Source: Aeromicrobium sp. (GTDB lineage Bacteria; Actinomycetota; Actinomycetes; Propionibacteriales; Nocardioidaceae). From it: a stretch of 37,504 bases of DNA. The stretch is from contig JAOPXO010000224.1 in the NCBI GenBank assembly GCA_025965115.1, forward strand, positions 1 to 37,504. The letters run 5' to 3'. A program made the position numbers and the translations under genes. Positions within the stretch are counted from its first letter, which is position 1. Every line of letters starts with the position of its first letter. Shown here in pieces: positions 11,207 to 18,927 of the stretch. The notes under the pieces were generated by a model that was not told the origin of the DNA, searched no databases, and worked only from the letters and a program-made list of their open reading frames with translations.

Positions 11207-12670
11207 TCAGCGCAACGGCAGAGTCAGCGTGAACGTGGTGTCGCCGGGCTCGCTCGTCACGGTCGCCGTGCCGTAGTGACCGTGCACGATCGCCTGCACG
11301 AGCGACATGCCGAGACCGGCTCCACCCGATGCGCGGGTGCGTGAGGAGTCTCCGCGGGTGAAGCGGTCGAACAGGGTCGGCAGGATCTCTGGATCGATTC
11401 CCGGTCCGTCGTCATGGATGTCGATCACGACCTGGTCGGCATCGACCCGCAGGCGTCCGCTCACCGTGGTCTTGGGCGGCGTATGACGACTCGCATTCGT
11501 CAGCAGGTTGGTCACCGCCTGGTGGAGCCGCTGCTCGTCGCCGCGGATCACAATGGGCTCATCCGGGACGTCGAACGTCCAATGATGCTCGGGATCGACG
11601 ACGCGGGCATCGTTGATCGCCTCGACCAGCAGTCGGGTCAGATCGACGTCTTGGAGCTCCAGCTCTCGTCCAGCGTCCAGCCGCGCGAGCAGCAGCATGT
11701 CTTCGACCAGGGTCGACATCCGGCCGGCCTCGGACTCGACCTTGGCCAGGATCTGGTCAGGATCCTCGCGGCCGGTGCGGCGGCTGAGCTCGGCATACCC
11801 CTTGATCGTCGACAGGGGAGTGCGCAGCTCGTGCGAGGCATCGGCAAGGAACTTCCGTGCCTGCTGCTCGCTCTCATGTCGGGCATCGAGCGCCTGCTCG
11901 ACGTGGCCCAGCAACTGGTTGAGGGCTTCGCCGACCTGGCCCACCTCGTTCGACGGGTCGGTGAGCTCCGCGGGGACGCGTACGGTCTCGCCGACCAGGC
12001 CCGAGGACAGCGGCATCGCGGTGACCTCATGGGCGGTCGCCGCCACGTCGCGCAAGGGCTGGAGCTGACGGCGTACGAGGATGCGACCGCCCACCGCGGC
12101 GATCGCGATGCCGGCAAGCGCCAGCAGCGACTCCCACCAGATGAGGCTCGCGATGGTGCTGTCGAGATCCTTCGTGGGTAGTCCCTGCCACACCACGGCA
12201 CCCGTCGGGGTCTTGGTGGCAGCAACGCGGTATGAGCCGAGCGCAGGAAGAGAGATGGTGTGGGGATCTGCACCGGTCTTGACGGTCGCGATGGTGCTGA
12301 GGGCACTTCGGGACATGTCGCGAAGCGATCCGCTGGTAGTGATGACCGAGCCGCGCAACCCATCTGCGTCGTACAACGCAGTCACACTTCCAGCTCCCTG
12401 GCCACGAGCGACCGGTGGCGGTTCGCCACCGAAGGTGTTGCCGAAACCGCCGTTGGGTGCTGAGCCGCCGCTGTCGTTGGGCACTTCCCGGCCAACGAAG
12501 ATTTGGGCCCGGTTGAGTGACTGGTCGAGCTGATCGTCGAGCCTGCCGGTCAGGTAGGACCGCATGACCAGCGCAGATGCCACGGTGAGCAGGATGCTCA
12601 CGACAGCAACGAGCGCCACCGCCGTGACGATGAGCCGGCCGGTCAGCGAGGCGGGCAGGAGGCTGCGCAC
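11207..12670 (-). CDS. Two-component sensor histidine kinase with Gly-rich sensor loop
   Basis: 487 residues. Two membrane helices (about 11-35 and 176-198) flank an extracellular sensor region, followed by HAMP, a HisKA domain with the phospho-accepting H280 in FLADASHELRTPLSTIKGYA, and a HATPase domain (N-box NLLTNASRH, G-boxes DDGPGID and GGAGLGMSLV). The sensor loop holds a Gly/Pro-rich stretch (GGSAPNGGFGNTFGGEPPP, about 68-86). Similar Gly-rich segments occur in the neighbouring GT39 protein and in the small peptide at 13522. It lies 5 nt downstream of the response-regulator gene, so they form one operon and a cognate pair. The stimulus is unknown. Architecture is certain. Confidence 0.95.
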   Translation of the reverse strand: MRSLLPASLTGRLIVTAVALVAVVSILLTVASALVMRSYLTGRLDDQLDQSLNRAQIFVGREVPNDSGGSAPNGGFGNTFGGEPPPVARGQGAGSVTALYDADGLRGSVITTSGSLRDMSRSALSTIATVKTGADPHTISLPALGSYRVAATKTPTGAVVWQGLPTKDLDSTIASLIWWESLLALAGIAIAAVGGRILVRRQLQPLRDVAATAHEVTAMPLSSGLVGETVRVPAELTDPSNEVGQVGEALNQLLGHVEQALDARHESEQQARKFLADASHELRTPLSTIKGYAELSRRTGREDPDQILAKVESEAGRMSTLVEDMLLLARLDAGRELELQDVDLTRLLVEAINDARVVDPEHHWTFDVPDEPIVIRGDEQRLHQAVTNLLTNASRHTPPKTTVSGRLRVDADQVVIDIHDDGPGIDPEILPTLFDRFTRGDSSRTRASGGAGLGMSLVQAIVHGHYGTATVTSEPGDTTFTLTLPLR

Positions 12671-12675
12671 GGGAC

Positions 12676-13392
12676 CTACTCTGCCGGTTTCAGTACGTAG
12701 CCGGCACCGCGCTTGGTGTGGATCATCGGCTCCTGACCGAAGTCAATCTTCTTGCGCAGGTACGAGATGTAGATCTCGACGACATTGGCCTGGCCGCCGA
12801 AGTCGTAGTCCCAGACGTGGTCGAGGATCTGCGCCTTCGACAGCACCCGTCGGGGGTTGCGCATGAGATAGCGCAGCAGCTCGAACTCGGTCGCGGTCAG
12901 ATCGATGGGCCGTCCAGCCCGCTCGACGTCACGACTGTCCTCATCCAGGCTGAGGTCGCCGACCTTGATGACGGCGTTGGGGCGCGCCGCGGTGGCGCCC
13001 GTACGCCGCATCAGCCCGCGCAGGCGGGCAACGACCTCTTCCAGGCTGAATGGCTTGATGACGTAGTCGTCGCCGCCTGCGGTGAGGCCGGCAACCCGGT
13101 CCTCGACCGAGTCACGCGCGGTCAGGAACAGGACGGGGATGTCGGGAGACTGGGCGCGCACCTTGCGCAGGACCTCCATGCCGTCGAAGTCGGGCAGCAT
13201 CATGTCGAGCACGATGGCGTCCGGCGAGAAGTCCTTGGCCGAGGCCACAGCAGCGCGGCCGCTGTGCGCCAGCGAGATCTCCCAGCCTTCATAGCGCAGG
13301 GCCATCTGCAGGAGCTCCGCGATGTTGACCTCGTCGTCGACGACGAGAACGCGGAGGGCTGATCCATCAGGTCTGGTCAAAGAGGGCGCCAT
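12676..13392 (-). CDS. OmpR-family response regulator, PhoP-like
   Basis: 238 residues. The receiver domain has D19/D20, the phosphorylation site D63 (IVLDMMLPD), T91 and K113 (DDYVIKPFSLEE). A winged-helix DNA-binding domain of OmpR type follows (LTATEFELLRYLMRNPRRVL, then HTKRGAGYVLKP). From memory it resembles mycobacterial PhoP closely, notably GGDDYV-KPFSLEEVVARLR and ILDHVW-YDFGG-NVVE. It heads the operon with the histidine kinase. On the minus strand CACACT (13404-13399) stands 6 nt before ATG 13392, suggesting a leaderless mRNA. A tandem repeat at 13436-13455 would then sit upstream of its -35 region, consistent with autoregulation. The PhoP-like call concerns the subfamily, not phosphate sensing. 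Confidence 0.93.
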   Translation of the reverse strand: MAPSLTRPDGSALRVLVVDDEVNIAELLQMALRYEGWEISLAHSGRAAVASAKDFSPDAIVLDMMLPDFDGMEVLRKVRAQSPDIPVLFLTARDSVEDRVAGLTAGGDDYVIKPFSLEEVVARLRGLMRRTGATAARPNAVIKVGDLSLDEDSRDVERAGRPIDLTATEFELLRYLMRNPRRVLSKAQILDHVWDYDFGGQANVVEIYISYLRKKIDFGQEPMIHTKRGAGYVLKPAE

Positions 13393-13435
13393 GACTCAAG
13401 TGTGGGGTGGCAAATCGCGTCCGGCGTAAGAACAG

Positions 13436-13455
13436 CCTGTGAGATTCCTGTGAGA
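13436..13455 (+). promoter_or_regulatory. Tandem operator (CCTGTGAGA x2, 11-bp period) in the divergent promoter
   Basis: CCTGTGAGA at 13436-13444 and again at 13447-13455, exactly one helical turn apart. It lies 44-63 bp upstream of the response-regulator start. Spacing and half-site match the PhoP-type tandem recognition pattern. Binding is predicted only. Confidence 0.55.
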
Positions 13456-13482
13456 GCGTCCCTCAGGTGCCCGAGAGTGCGG

Positions 13483-13500
13483 TCACAGGCGGATGACAGG
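13483..13500 (-). promoter_or_regulatory. Second tandem operator, opposite orientation, before the Gly-rich peptide gene
   Basis: TCACAGG (13483-13489) and TGACAGG (13494-13500) are 11 bp apart and are the reverse complement type of the CCTGTGA repeats at 13436. They lie 22-39 bp upstream of ATG 13522, where an activator overlapping the -35 region would bind. Confidence 0.5.
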
Positions 13501-13521
13501 TGCCCCGGTCACGGTGGCCTG

Positions 13522-13782
13522 ATGAATGACGAACAGAATTCGAGCTGGCCAGTGCGTACGACGGTGGCGGCAGCGCTGGCGGTCGTGGTGCTCGGCCTCG
13601 GTGCCGGTGCGGCGTTGGGCGCCGCCGGGAGCGGAGCCGACAGCGGCGGACAAGGCGGTCCGGGCGGACGCGGTGGCTTCGGCGGCGCACCCGGTCAAGG
13701 ACAAGGCGGCTTCCAGCCCGGCGGGGGCCAGGGCGGCACCGCCCCCGGTCAGCAAGGCACCGCGGGTATCTCCAACGCCTGA
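13522..13782 (+). CDS. Small membrane-anchored or secreted Gly/Gln-rich protein
   Basis: 86 residues from ATG 13522. A short polar N-terminus is followed by one hydrophobic helix (TVAAALAVVVLGLGAGAALG, residues 13-32). The remaining ~50 residues are almost only Gly, Gln, Pro and Ala, including GGQGGPGGRGGFGG, with no Cys and no clear signal-peptidase site. It is most likely tail-out and anchored by its N-terminal helix, or secreted. The 8-residue string GGQGGPGG also occurs in the GT39 protein two genes away. It is divergent from the response regulator, with predicted operators between. Function unknown; it could be a target, ligand or cell-wall component of this locus. Real expression is supported by the operator placement and coding-like G/C third positions. 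Confidence 0.65.
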   Translation: MNDEQNSSWPVRTTVAAALAVVVLGLGAGAALGAAGSGADSGGQGGPGGRGGFGGAPGQGQGGFQPGGGQGGTAPGQQGTAGISNA

Positions 13783-13791
13783 CCGCGCGAC

Positions 13792-13797
13792 TAGGCT
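13792..13797 (+). promoter_or_regulatory. -10 box for leaderless tetR transcript
   Basis: TAGGCT ends 6 nt before ATG 13804; no Shine-Dalgarno sequence is present. Matches the actinobacterial TAnnnT -10 pattern. Confidence 0.5.
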
Positions 13798-13803
13798 TGG
13801 GCC

Positions 13804-14412
13804 ATGACGAGCCTCACCCGATCGCAGGTGCAGGAGCGCAACCGCGAGACCGTCCTGAGCGTCGCGCGGAAGTCGTTCCTCCGCGATGGCTATCTCGCCA
13901 CCTCGCTGGCCACGGTCGCCCGCGACGCCGGCTTCACCACCGGCATCGTCTACTCCAGCTTCGGGAGCAAGGCCGATCTCGCGCTCGGCGTCGCCGAGGG
14001 TCTCCAGACCGAGCAGATCTCAGCACTGGGCGACCGCGTGGGTGGTGTCGCGTCACCCGATGAGGTGCTCGAGCACGTACGCGCCTGGGCCGTGGAGGCC
14101 AATGCATCTGGCTGGGTGCGGTTCGAGCTGGAGCTGCTGCTCGACACGATCGGCGACACCCGCCTGGCCGCCGCGCAGACCGCTCGCCAGATGGCCGCAG
14201 TCGCCCAGGCGGCGGTTGTCGTACGTTCGCTGGTCACCGTCGATGACGTCGACGACAAGACGCTCGAGATCCTGGCCGAGGCGGCCGTCGACTATGCGAT
14301 CGGCGTCGCGATCCGCCAGGTCGTCAACCGCGACGCCTCGCCCGATCGATTCCTGCGGCTGGTCGCTCCGCTGGTCGCCGGCCTCGGTCGTTCCTCAAGT
14401 CCGCCGACCTAG
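13804..14412 (+). CDS. TetR family transcriptional regulator
   Basis: 202 residues. The N-terminal HTH is typical of TetR: RETVLSVARKSFLRDGYLAT, then VARDAGFTTGIVYSSFGSKADL (about residues 16-60). The C-terminal helical ligand-binding domain is not similar to any subfamily I recognise. TAGGCT (13792-13797) lies 6 nt before ATG 13804 and there is no ribosome site, so the mRNA is probably leaderless. Its TAG stop overlaps the stop of the convergent acylase gene within CTAG 14409-14412. Regulatory targets are not evident; the adjacent acylase is the nearest candidate, but it is convergent. Confidence 0.92.
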   Translation: MTSLTRSQVQERNRETVLSVARKSFLRDGYLATSLATVARDAGFTTGIVYSSFGSKADLALGVAEGLQTEQISALGDRVGGVASPDEVLEHVRAWAVEANASGWVRFELELLLDTIGDTRLAAAQTARQMAAVAQAAVVVRSLVTVDDVDDKTLEILAEAAVDYAIGVAIRQVVNRDASPDRFLRLVAPLVAGLGRSSSPPT

Positions 14413-17192
14413 CGCGCCCGGTGGGTGCGGTAGTCGACAACCTGCTGGAACGTCGGCCGGTTCTGCCAGTCGATCGGGCGCACGCTCACGATGCCGCCCG
14501 TGGTGGGACGGATGTAGTCGAGCGACTTGTCGTATGTCAGCTTGTCGGGGCTCGTCACCTTCTGGGCGGTCTCGGCGCGCTGGACCGCGGCGGCCAGGGA
14601 GGCCCGCAGCGATGCCTGGCACTGGCTGAACGTGCCGCACAGGCTGTAGGCGAATGGCGTCTTCACCGTCGCGCCGGTCAGGCTGCGGAGGTTCTTGTCG
14701 ATGTAGGAGTACCACGGCGATCCGAGCCACGATGAGCCCTGACCCTGATTCGGGTGGTCGTCCAGCGGCTGCGGCAGAGCCTTCGCCATGTCCGAGCCGA
14801 GGCCCTTCGACGCGAAGTCATAGGCCAGCGCATTGTCGCCGTCCTGCCACCAGGTGTCGAAGATCCGGATCGCGGCCTGATGGTCGTACGCACCCGTGCG
14901 CGCGCGGTCGACGCGGTGGGCGCCGTCGGCCTGCCAGTCGCTCAGCAGCTTGCGTGCCTCAGCGGTCTTGGGATCGTTGCCGATGACCTTGAGCAATGTG
15001 GGCAACAGGGTTTCGGCACGCAGGTCCTCGGTGGCAGCATCCATCAGGATGCCGTCGAGCCCGGCACGGGTGACATTGCCCTTCTTGACCGCCGCAGCGG
15101 CGCGCAGGCTCAGCTCCTGGGATCGGTGGACCGGACCGTCCGACCACTCATCGTCGGCGGCCGCGTAGTCCTTGGCCGGCTTGTTGTTCCAGCTCGCGAG
15201 GTAGTTGGTCGGCGGATCGATCTGCTGGACGTGCTTGGCGTCGGACAGGAAGCCGGTCCAGTCGTACTTCTTGTCGCCCCAGCGCGGCAACTCCGAGTCG
15301 GTGCCTGACGCGCGATTCGGCAGGCGACCCGACGAGAAGTACGCAATGTCCTTGTCGTCGGCGTAGAACCAGTTGAACGTGTAGTCGATGCCGGCGGCGG
15401 CCTTCTTGAACGATGTCGCATCGTGCACGAAGTCGGGGTTGTTGAAGCGCGAGAAGCCCAGGATCGAGGCCGCTTCGCGTCCGTACGTCGTGCGCTGGAG
15501 CACCATCGCGACCGGCACGCCCTTGACGGTGGTGCGGGTCTGCACGATGCCGTGGTTGGTGCGCCAGATCTGCATCTTGATCGTGCTCGGGGTGACCGGA
15601 GCCGAGATGTTGGGGATCACGGTCTCCTTCTGCTCGTTGTACTGCATCGGCACGCAGGCGCCGCCGTCCTTGAGGTACGACGTCGAGTTGACCGTGGGTT
15701 TGCTGCCGTCGGCGTTGCACAGCTTCTCGGCGACGGTGTCGATGTTGTCGCTGCCGGCGCTGGTGGCCGACCACGCATAGTCGAGGCCGTGGCCGAGCTC
15801 GACGACGAGCTGGGTGCCGGCGAACGACACGCCGCGGGCCATGACGCCCGGGCCCATCAGCACCTGCTCGGACAACAGTTGCGGGTTGTAATAGCCGGTC
15901 TGTGGTCCGAACACGACCAACGGGTGGCCGGTTTTGGTGGCCTTGGCGCCGATCAGGAGCGCATTGCTCATGCCCGAGTTGGTGAACAGCGTGCTGAGGT
16001 CGATCGCCGGCTTGTCACCAGCCTTCGTCGCCTTGGCGGATGCGGGCTCGGGGGCGGGTACGCCGGTCAGCCCGAGGCGCAACGCGTCGAGGAGGGTCTG
16101 CACCAGGTTGGTGCTGCCGCCCACGTCGTCGCCGGTGGCTGAGGCGGACGGCCCGTCGAGATCCGGGATCGCCACACCGGGCTGGTCGGGGTTGAACGAC
16201 TTGTTGTCGTACGGGAAGGAGAGCGTCGAGGTGGTCGGCGCCTCGGTGTCGTTCTTCTCGGTCAGGCTGGAGAACATCTTGTCGGCCTTGGCCTTGCCGT
16301 ACTTCTTGACGAGCTTGTCGTAGAAGATGCCGTTGGCGAACTCGTGTCCGCCGCCCTTGCCGAAGATGCCGCCGACGAGCGAGGCGACGTAGGTCAGGTC
16401 TGCCCTAGTCCACGGGGTGGGCTTCTTCTGCAGGGCGAGATATTCGGCAGGGCACTTGGGGCCGGTCGGCAGCAGCGCCGGGCACATCTTCTCCTGAGCT
16501 GCGTTGATGCCGGCGATGTACGCATCGGCGCCCTTGAGCAGCCGGGCGCCTTCCGCACCGTTCTCGTCGGCGATGATCTGGAGTTGGTCCTCGGCTTCCT
16601 TCGGGGTGTAGAACGCCGAACGCACCTGGGCGCGGTCCATCGCGATGTTGCCGGGAGTGCCGCCGACGAACTCAGCGCCGCGACCGGCACCGAGGTGGCG
16701 CAGGGCGTCCATCAGGAACATCCGGTCCTGGGTGCCGGCAAATCCGGCTCCGAACTCGGTGTCCTCATACGTCTTGCCGGTGATGTAGGGGACGCCGTAC
16801 GCATCGCGGACGATCGAGACGCCAGTCTTGGGTGACTCGGTGCTGACGACCTTTTCCGGCACGAAGCCGGCCTTCTTGTAGTCCTTGTCGATCACCGTGT
16901 CGGTGATGTCGGCCGGCTTGTATTTGTTGAGGTCGTCATACATCTCGAGCTGATCGGCGTAGTTGGTCGGGGCGTTCTTGCCGTCGGTCGCGGTGAGCCC
17001 ACCGCCGGCCAGCACCTTGACAAGGTCGGCCGCATCGATCGAGCCGCGCTGGCCCGCCGGGACGACATTGCGGACGACGCCATAGGAGTCGGCGGTGGCC
17101 GGACTGGGGACGGTCGTGTCGGCCTGAGCCGGCAGCACCGCCGCTCCGACAGCAAGGACGCTAAAGACGGTGACAACGGCACTACGACGCAC
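14409..17192 (-). CDS. Secreted penicillin acylase family protein (Ntn hydrolase)
   Basis: 927 residues from GTG 17192, chosen because AGAGGAG lies 7 nt upstream and the protein then begins directly with a signal peptide (RRSAVVTVFSVLAVGAAVL, cleavage likely after AQA). A GTG 11 codons upstream is less likely. It belongs to the S45 family, whose precursors cut themselves into alpha and beta chains; the new N-terminal Ser of the beta chain is the nucleophile. Visible: VSIVRDAYGVPYITG near the start of the alpha chain, and GMSNALLIG where Ser409 is the likely catalytic Ser. Substrates of the family are N-acyl compounds such as penicillin G, acyl-homoserine lactones or lipopeptides. The true substrate is unknown. 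Convergent with tetR. Confidence 0.9.
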   Translation of the reverse strand: MRRSAVVTVFSVLAVGAAVLPAQADTTVPSPATADSYGVVRNVVPAGQRGSIDAADLVKVLAGGGLTATDGKNAPTNYADQLEMYDDLNKYKPADITDTVIDKDYKKAGFVPEKVVSTESPKTGVSIVRDAYGVPYITGKTYEDTEFGAGFAGTQDRMFLMDALRHLGAGRGAEFVGGTPGNIAMDRAQVRSAFYTPKEAEDQLQIIADENGAEGARLLKGADAYIAGINAAQEKMCPALLPTGPKCPAEYLALQKKPTPWTRADLTYVASLVGGIFGKGGGHEFANGIFYDKLVKKYGKAKADKMFSSLTEKNDTEAPTTSTLSFPYDNKSFNPDQPGVAIPDLDGPSASATGDDVGGSTNLVQTLLDALRLGLTGVPAPEPASAKATKAGDKPAIDLSTLFTNSGMSNALLIGAKATKTGHPLVVFGPQTGYYNPQLLSEQVLMGPGVMARGVSFAGTQLVVELGHGLDYAWSATSAGSDNIDTVAEKLCNADGSKPTVNSTSYLKDGGACVPMQYNEQKETVIPNISAPVTPSTIKMQIWRTNHGIVQTRTTVKGVPVAMVLQRTTYGREAASILGFSRFNNPDFVHDATSFKKAAAGIDYTFNWFYADDKDIAYFSSGRLPNRASGTDSELPRWGDKKYDWTGFLSDAKHVQQIDPPTNYLASWNNKPAKDYAAADDEWSDGPVHRSQELSLRAAAAVKKGNVTRAGLDGILMDAATEDLRAETLLPTLLKVIGNDPKTAEARKLLSDWQADGAHRVDRARTGAYDHQAAIRIFDTWWQDGDNALAYDFASKGLGSDMAKALPQPLDDHPNQGQGSSWLGSPWYSYIDKNLRSLTGATVKTPFAYSLCGTFSQCQASLRASLAAAVQRAETAQKVTSPDKLTYDKSLDYIRPTTGGIVSVRPIDWQNRPTFQQVVDYRTHRAR

Positions 17193-17213
17193 GATCGTGC
17201 TCCTCTGGCTCAA

Positions 17214-17258
17214 GTTGTGTCCCACGTCACAACGAGTGCGTTAACACGGAGTTACACG
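17214..17258 (-). promoter_or_regulatory. Acylase promoter region with dyad and 11-bp direct repeat
   Basis: GTTGTG (17214-17219) and CACAAC (17228-17233) form a perfect inverted repeat. Just upstream for the minus-strand gene lie GTTAACAC (17240-17247) and GTTACACG (17251-17258), a direct repeat with 11-bp period. The latter resembles tandem sites of OmpR-family regulators (PHO-box- or GlnR-like). The regulator is not known. Confidence 0.35.
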
Positions 17259-17346
17259 AACCGGTGGAGAAGGTTGCAGGAGTCGACCATCGTCGGTCCG
17301 GGAACGGCCGGCGTGCCTTCGCGGTGATCGGGGCTACGGTCGAATG

Positions 17347-17496
17347 ATGAGCTACAACCAATATGCCGCTGCCATCTTCTTCGTTGCTGCAGTCGTGTTG
17401 TTCATTCTTGGAGACGCCGGACTGGGCGTCGTCTTCGTGGCGGTCGGCGCAGTGTTCGTCGCGATCAACCAGATGAATGGCGCCAAGAAGCCTTAG
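17347..17496 (+). CDS. 49-residue membrane protein
   Basis: A short frame from ATG 17347 (ATG 17344 is adjacent) to TAG 17494-17496. The protein is MSYNQYAAAIFFVAAVVLFI, then a short LGDAGLGV turn, a second hydrophobic segment (VVFVAVGAVFVAI) and NQMNGAKKP. Two membrane helices with a basic C-terminus fit a small integral membrane protein. TACGGT (17335-17340) stands exactly 6 nt before ATG 17347, so a leaderless mRNA starting at the second ATG is likely. It lies between the divergent acylase gene and the ferritin-like gene 41 nt downstream. Function unknown. Confidence 0.6.
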   Translation: MSYNQYAAAIFFVAAVVLFILGDAGLGVVFVAVGAVFVAINQMNGAKKP

Positions 17497-17537
17497 TCCC
17501 GCGATATCGTCTTCGCGAGCAGACGGAGGGCGGCGCC

Positions 17538-18779
17538 ATGGTTGAGCCAATGATCAGGGTCGAAACGCGTGAGGAACTCATCTATCTGCTGGCCGAAGCG
17601 GCCGCGGTCGAGCACAGCATCATGTGCTGCTATCTGTATGCCGCGTGGAGCCTGAAGCGCAGCACCGAGGACGGCCTCACGCTGGACCAGGTCGAAGCGG
17701 TGACCCGCTGGCGTTCGGCGATCCTGTCCGTCGCGGTGGAGGAGATGGGTCACCTCGCCCTGGTCGCCAACCTCACCTCGTCGATCGGCGCAGGCCCACA
17801 CTTCTCGCGACCTGAGTTCCCGGTGCCGCCCGGCCGACTCCCGTCCGGCATCATCCTGGAGCTGTCGACGTTTTCGCCGGTCCTTCTCGACCACTTCATC
17901 TTCCTCGAACGGCCCGAAGGCATCGAGCTGCACGACGCCACGGGGTTCGACCACCCGCTCAACTATCACCGCACGCTGAAGAAGGGCCGGCTGATGCCCG
18001 GCGCGCAGGACTACCAGACGGTCGGCCACCTGTATCGCGGCATTCGCCACGGCTTCGACGTGCTGGCGGGCGCACACGGAGAGAGCGTGCTCTTCTGTGG
18101 CGATCCCGGCGCCCAGATCGGCCAAGCTGAGGCATCCTTGCCCGGCTTGATCGAGGTGTCGGACCTCGCGAGCGCAGAGGCCGCGATCGGCACCATCATC
18201 GAGCAGGGTGAGGGTGCCCCGAGCCACAGCGAGGACAGCCACTATCAGCGCTTCGTGCGCGTCAAGGAGGACTTCACCGCCTTCCTGGCCGCGGACCCGG
18301 ACTTCGAACCGGCGTTCCCGGTGGCGCACAATCCGGTGCCGAGGCATCCGCTCGATCCCGGACCACACGTCCTGATCAACCACCCTGATTCGGTGCTCGT
18401 CCTCGATCTGGCCAACTCGATCTACAGCCACATGGTCCGGGCGCTCGTGCAGACGTTTGGGCGCACACCGGCCCACCGTGGTGACAAGATGGCGATGATC
18501 TCGCTCGCGATCGACCTGATGTTCGTGCTCGACGGTCTGGCCAGCCACCTCGCGAGCCTGCCGGCCAGTCACGCCCACCCGGGCACGAACGCCGGCATGA
18601 CGTTCTCCCTGCCGCGTGATCTGCAGCGCCTGCCTGAGGGCCGGTCCGAGCAGATGCTGATGACGGAACGGCTCGAGGAGTTGGCCACCCAAGCTGGGCA
18701 CCTGTTCGTGGCGCCGCACCCTCTGGCGGGCGTCTCGGACCAACTGGCCGGCATCGCCGCCAAGCTCACGTTCGTCTGA
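17538..18779 (+). CDS. Ferritin-like domain protein (iminophenyl-pyruvate dimer synthase/VioB-type ferritin-like family)
   Basis: 413 residues from ATG 17538, with GGAGGG about 8 nt upstream. The N-terminal helices carry likely metal ligands: E25-H26 in AAAVEHSIMCCYLYA and the E69-x-x-H72 motif in SVAVEEMGHLALVANL. This pattern fits the ferritin-like domain seen in VioB/RebD-associated proteins and in many uncharacterised actinobacterial proteins. The C-terminal half (about 250-410) is helical, with a second HMVRALVQTFGR region, and has no recognised function. There is no violacein- or indolocarbazole-type gene set nearby, so no biosynthetic role can be assigned. It is probably a di-iron or metal-dependent oxidoreductase. 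Confidence 0.8.
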   Translation: MVEPMIRVETREELIYLLAEAAAVEHSIMCCYLYAAWSLKRSTEDGLTLDQVEAVTRWRSAILSVAVEEMGHLALVANLTSSIGAGPHFSRPEFPVPPGRLPSGIILELSTFSPVLLDHFIFLERPEGIELHDATGFDHPLNYHRTLKKGRLMPGAQDYQTVGHLYRGIRHGFDVLAGAHGESVLFCGDPGAQIGQAEASLPGLIEVSDLASAEAAIGTIIEQGEGAPSHSEDSHYQRFVRVKEDFTAFLAADPDFEPAFPVAHNPVPRHPLDPGPHVLINHPDSVLVLDLANSIYSHMVRALVQTFGRTPAHRGDKMAMISLAIDLMFVLDGLASHLASLPASHAHPGTNAGMTFSLPRDLQRLPEGRSEQMLMTERLEELATQAGHLFVAPHPLAGVSDQLAGIAAKLTFV

Positions 18780-18869
18780 GCACCGCTCAGCACAGCCGAT
18801 CGGAGCCGTCGTCCACAGATCTTTCGTGACAGGGCTTCCCAAACGGGCGGCGGTTCGGCACTATCTGTT

Positions 18870-18900
18870 CCACATCGCTCTTCGGGGGAAGGGTTTGTGG
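18870..18900. other. Nested hairpin between convergent genes
   Basis: CCACA (18870-18874) pairs with TGTGG (18896-18900); inside, CTTC (18880-18883) pairs with GAAG (18888-18891) around a GGGG loop. It lies in the 148-nt spacer between the ferritin-like and HIT genes, where a terminator or a small RNA would be plausible. No T tract follows. The structure is visible; function is unknown. Confidence 0.3.
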
Positions 18901-18927
18901 GAGCGGCCGCGACCTCGCAGCTAAGGC

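Noticed and set aside
18826-18924. 32-residue frame MTGLPKRAAVRHYLF...
   Set aside because: No ribosome site or convincing leaderless promoter and no family recognised; kept only as a finding about the spacer.
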